Positions 4,340 to 6,648 of a stretch of 6,648 nucleotides of DNA are shown here, piece after piece. This stretch comes from Bacteroidales bacterium UBA3684. GTDB lineage: Bacteria > Bacteroidota > Bacteroidia > Bacteroidales > P3. The position numbers and the translations under genes are program-made. The notes under the pieces are model-generated. The model had not been told where the DNA came from. It worked only from the letters and a program-made list of their open reading frames with translations, and made no database searches. The first letter of the stretch is position 1. Each line of letters opens with the position of its first letter. The stretch spans positions 1-6,648 of the forward strand of contig DFIZ01000032.1 in assembly GCA_002372855.1 (NCBI GenBank). The letters run 5' to 3'.

Positions 4340-6505
4340 TTATCTGACGATGTCCATTTCCTCGATGAGGTTCTTGGCGCCGGCATAGACGTCGATGACC
4401 CAGAGCATGTAGCGGCTGTCGAGGCAGATGCAGCGCTGGAGGTTCTCTTCGAAGTCGATGTCGCCGCTCATGGCCTCGCTGTTGCCGTCGAAGGCCAGGC
4501 CGATGAGCTGGCCCTTGCCGTTGATGACGGGCGAGCCGGAGTTGCCGCCGGTGATGTCGTTGTTGGTGATGAAGCAGGTGGGCAGCTCACCGTTCTTGTT
4601 GGTGTAGCGGCCGAATTCCTTCTTGGCGTAGAGCTCCTTGAGGCGGGCGGGGACGTTGAACTCGCTGTTCTCGGGGTCTTCCTTCTCGATGATACCCTTC
4701 ATGGTGGTGTAGTAGTGGTAGGAGACGCCGTCCTTGGGGTCGTAGCTCATCACGTTGCCGTAGGTCAGTCGGATGGTGCTGTTGGCGTCGGGCGACATGA
4801 GTTTGCCGTTCTTGTCGTTGATCTGGAGGATACCGTCGGTGAAGTCGCGGATGCCGCGCTCGAGGTTCCCCTGGGTTTCAGCGTTGAGGTGGCTGGCGAG
4901 GGAACGGTAGGCGTCGAGGGCCTCGTTGCCGGCCTTGGCCAGCGGGTCGTTGTTGAGGGTGCGGAGGCTGGGTTTCTGCATGAACTTGGCCAGCTTCTCG
5001 GGGTTGGCGAAGATGGACTTGTCGAAGAGGTCCTCGGCATACTCGTCGAAGTTGCCTTTGTACTTCTTGTTGGCCTTGAGGAGGAACTCGGGGCAGTATT
5101 CGGCGTTCATGTGGTCGACGACATATTTGAACATGTTGGCCACCAGGCGGCGGTCGACGGCCATGTCATAGTCCTTGTAGAAGTTGTCGATGTAGCTCTG
5201 CAGGCCGGAGAGGTCGGCTTTGGGGTCGGCTTCGAGCATGCGGGCGAAGGTGTTCTTCACGCGGGCGGCGAAGAGAGGACTTTCGGGGCCGGAGAGGAGG
5301 CCTTCGACGAGGTACTGCTGGGCCTCTTCAACGGTGGCGCGCTCGGCGTAGCCGCGCTTGATGAGGTCGAGGGCACGGGAGTACTTGGGGTTGGTCTGGC
5401 GCGAGGCCCACTGCATGTATTCCTTTTCGACGTCCTTCTTGACGCCCATGGTGTTGAGGGCCTTGAGGGCCTTGTTCTGCTCGTTGCTGTACTTCCAGTA
5501 GTTGGAACAGGAGGCGTACTTGGAGGCGTACTTGATGCGGGTGGCCTGGCTGGCGGCCATCTCCTCGCGGAGGATGTTGATCTTCACGGTGCGGATCTCG
5601 TAGCGCAGCTTGTTGGTAATGTTCATGGTCTCCTCGAGGCCGTAGGAGGTGAGGAAGTGGTCGGTAGTGCCGGGGAAGCCCATGACCATGGCGAAGTCGC
5701 CGTCGTTGATCTCGCCGGCGTTGACGGGCAGGTGGTGCTTGGGCTGCAGGGGCACGTTGTCCTTGCTGTAGTCGGCGGGGGTGCCGTCGGGGGCGGTGTA
5801 GATGCGGAACATGGAGAAGTCGCAGGTGTGGCGCGGCCAGGACCAGTTGTCGGTGTCGCCGCCGAACTTGCCCATCGACGAGGGGGGAGCGCCCACAAGG
5901 CGGACGTCCTTGTAGATGATGTGGACGAAGAGGAAGAACTGGTTGCCGTTGAACATGGGCTTCACCTGGGCGTTGTAGACGGTGCCCTTGACGGCCTCGT
6001 CGGCAATCTCTTTGGAGATTTTTTCGATGGCGGCCTCGCGGTCACCCTCGCTCATCTCGTCGGTGAGGGCTTCCTTGACCCTGGCGGTGACATCCTCCAT
6101 GCGGACGAGGATCGAGGCCGTCAGGCCGGGATTGGGCAGCTCCTGGTCCATGGTGTAGGCCCAGAAACCGTCGCGCAGGTAGTCGTGCTCCACCGTGGAA
6201 TGCTCCTGCAGCTTGCCGTAGCCGCAGTGGTGGTTGGTGGACATCAGGCCCTTGCTGGAGATAATCTCGCCCGTGCAGAAGTGCCAGAAGGGGCTGCCGG
6301 CGTTGCCGAGGCCCACGATGGCGTCCTTCAGGCATGACTGGTTGATGGAGTAGATGTCTTCGGGCGTCAGCTTGAAGCCGGCCTTCTGCATGTCGGAATA
6401 ATTCTTGCCGATCAGCGACAGGAGCCACATGCCTTCGTCGGCGCGCACGCTGTTGGGAAGCAGCACGGAAAGCGCCAGTGCGATAACTAAGGTACGAATT
6501 TTCAT
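4340..6505 (-). CDS. dpp7: Secreted S46 dipeptidyl-peptidase, DPP7 type
   Basis: This periplasmic serine exopeptidase removes dipeptides from the N-terminus of oligopeptides, feeding amino-acid uptake. The 721-residue length matches the family (about 710-720). A signal peptide covers residues 1-22 (MKIRT, then a hydrophobic core, cleavage after VRA), leaving the typical mature start DEGMW. The chymotrypsin-like catalytic residues can be placed at His93 in TNHHCGY, Asp229 in WPRHTCDFSMF, and Ser656 in TGGNSGSPV; Cys77 and Cys94 probably form the usual disulphide. The helical cap domain is the region between about 290 and 560. Gly674, 18 residues after the catalytic Ser, corresponds to the specificity position that is Gly in DPP7 (broad, hydrophobic P1) and Arg in DPP11 (acidic P1), so DPP7 is favoured. 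It is the first gene of the cluster, with a promoter about 50 bp upstream; its TAA abuts the rpoN ATG in the same frame. Confidence 0.95.
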   Translation of the reverse strand: MKIRTLVIALALSVLLPNSVRADEGMWLLSLIGKNYSDMQKAGFKLTPEDIYSINQSCLKDAIVGLGNAGSPFWHFCTGEIISSKGLMSTNHHCGYGKLQEHSTVEHDYLRDGFWAYTMDQELPNPGLTASILVRMEDVTARVKEALTDEMSEGDREAAIEKISKEIADEAVKGTVYNAQVKPMFNGNQFFLFVHIIYKDVRLVGAPPSSMGKFGGDTDNWSWPRHTCDFSMFRIYTAPDGTPADYSKDNVPLQPKHHLPVNAGEINDGDFAMVMGFPGTTDHFLTSYGLEETMNITNKLRYEIRTVKINILREEMAASQATRIKYASKYASCSNYWKYSNEQNKALKALNTMGVKKDVEKEYMQWASRQTNPKYSRALDLIKRGYAERATVEEAQQYLVEGLLSGPESPLFAARVKNTFARMLEADPKADLSGLQSYIDNFYKDYDMAVDRRLVANMFKYVVDHMNAEYCPEFLLKANKKYKGNFDEYAEDLFDKSIFANPEKLAKFMQKPSLRTLNNDPLAKAGNEALDAYRSLASHLNAETQGNLERGIRDFTDGILQINDKNGKLMSPDANSTIRLTYGNVMSYDPKDGVSYHYYTTMKGIIEKEDPENSEFNVPARLKELYAKKEFGRYTNKNGELPTCFITNNDITGGNSGSPVINGKGQLIGLAFDGNSEAMSGDIDFEENLQRCICLDSRYMLWVIDVYAGAKNLIEEMDIVR

Positions 6506-6552
6506 TGTCTTAATAGCTTTAAATTATTATTGTTTCTATTTGCTTTAAAGTG

Positions 6553-6583
6553 CAAAGATACAACAAAAACCCGACATGGCAAA
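6553..6583 (-). promoter_or_regulatory. Operon promoter upstream of the S46 gene
   Basis: On the minus strand TATCTTTG (6553-6560) is a perfect TAnnTTTG -7 box, with TTTG (6580-6583) as the -33 box 19 bp away, the normal Bacteroidetes arrangement. Transcription would start about 40 bases before the ATG. The leader (6506-6545) is very AT-rich, lacks a Shine-Dalgarno sequence, and carries gctttaaa at 6516-6523 with a second copy at 6542-6549 whose significance is unknown. Confidence 0.85.
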
Positions 6584-6629
6584 ATTTATTTTCATTAATC
6601 TTCCATCGCCCTCCCCGTCCCACCCGAGA

Positions 6630-6648
6630 GGTACATAATTCGGCCCTT
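6630..6648 (-). repeat. Right copy of 19-bp terminal inverted repeat
   Basis: This is the exact reverse complement of positions 3-21 and forms the extreme right end of the window. The 46 bp between the promoter and this repeat (6584-6629) hold no recognisable feature; the right end has no counterpart of the 7-bp tandem array seen beside the left copy. Confidence 0.85.

Noticed and set aside
4316..6337. A 673-codon open frame on the plus strand opposite the S46 gene
   Set aside because: It is antisense to a gene with clear signal peptide and catalytic motifs. Its product is a low-complexity Val/Gly/Glu/Ala/Asp/Leu-rich string, the usual shadow of GC-rich codons.
1..6648. Composite transposon or integron bounded by the inverted ends
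   Set aside because: No transposase, integrase or invertase gene and no target-site duplication can be seen; the cargo is housekeeping in nature.

Overview
The window looks like chromosomal DNA from a high-GC member of the Bacteroidota (probably Bacteroidales). The evidence is two promoters of the Bacteroidetes type (TTTG, 19-21 bp, TAnnTTTG), the absence of Shine-Dalgarno sequences before the genes, an S46 dipeptidyl-peptidase of the kind common in this phylum, and GC-rich coding DNA with AT-rich gaps. I cannot name the genus.

All recognised genes lie on the minus strand. From right to left: a promoter (6553-6583) drives a tightly packed cluster of a secreted S46 dipeptidyl-peptidase (DPP7 type, 4340-6505), a long ORF joining sigma-54 to an M23 peptidase (1979-4339), lumazine synthase ribH (1475-1969) and methionyl-tRNA formyltransferase fmt (543-1478). 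The junctions are 0 bp (TAA directly followed by ATG), 9 bp and a 4-base overlap, so a single transcript is likely. A 121-bp AT-rich gap with phased A-tracts carries a second promoter for a small HU-type DNA-binding protein (158-421), which ends in a strong intrinsic terminator (89-124). Left of that is a degenerate 7-bp tandem repeat. A perfect 19-bp inverted repeat sits at the two ends of the window.

The main surprise is the 786-residue ORF. A complete sigma-54 factor (region I, acidic region II, core-binding region, HTH, RpoN box) runs without a stop codon into a signal-peptide-like hydrophobic segment and a complete M23 (LytM/lysostaphin-type) peptidase with all its metal and catalytic residues. 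The basic tail of sigma-54 (VARLRR) would also be the positively charged n-region of the signal peptide, and a GTG codon there could start the peptidase alone. Either this is a genuine fusion, giving a membrane-tethered sigma factor with a periplasmic peptidase that signal peptidase might release, or it is an extreme overlap with internal initiation. No single-base error in the stretch just after the RpoN box would restore a stop, so a simple sequencing error does not explain it.

Functionally the cluster mixes envelope/periplasmic peptidases, a sigma factor, riboflavin synthesis and translation initiation. No shared pathway is evident. I saw no tRNA, rRNA, CRISPR array or transposase gene.
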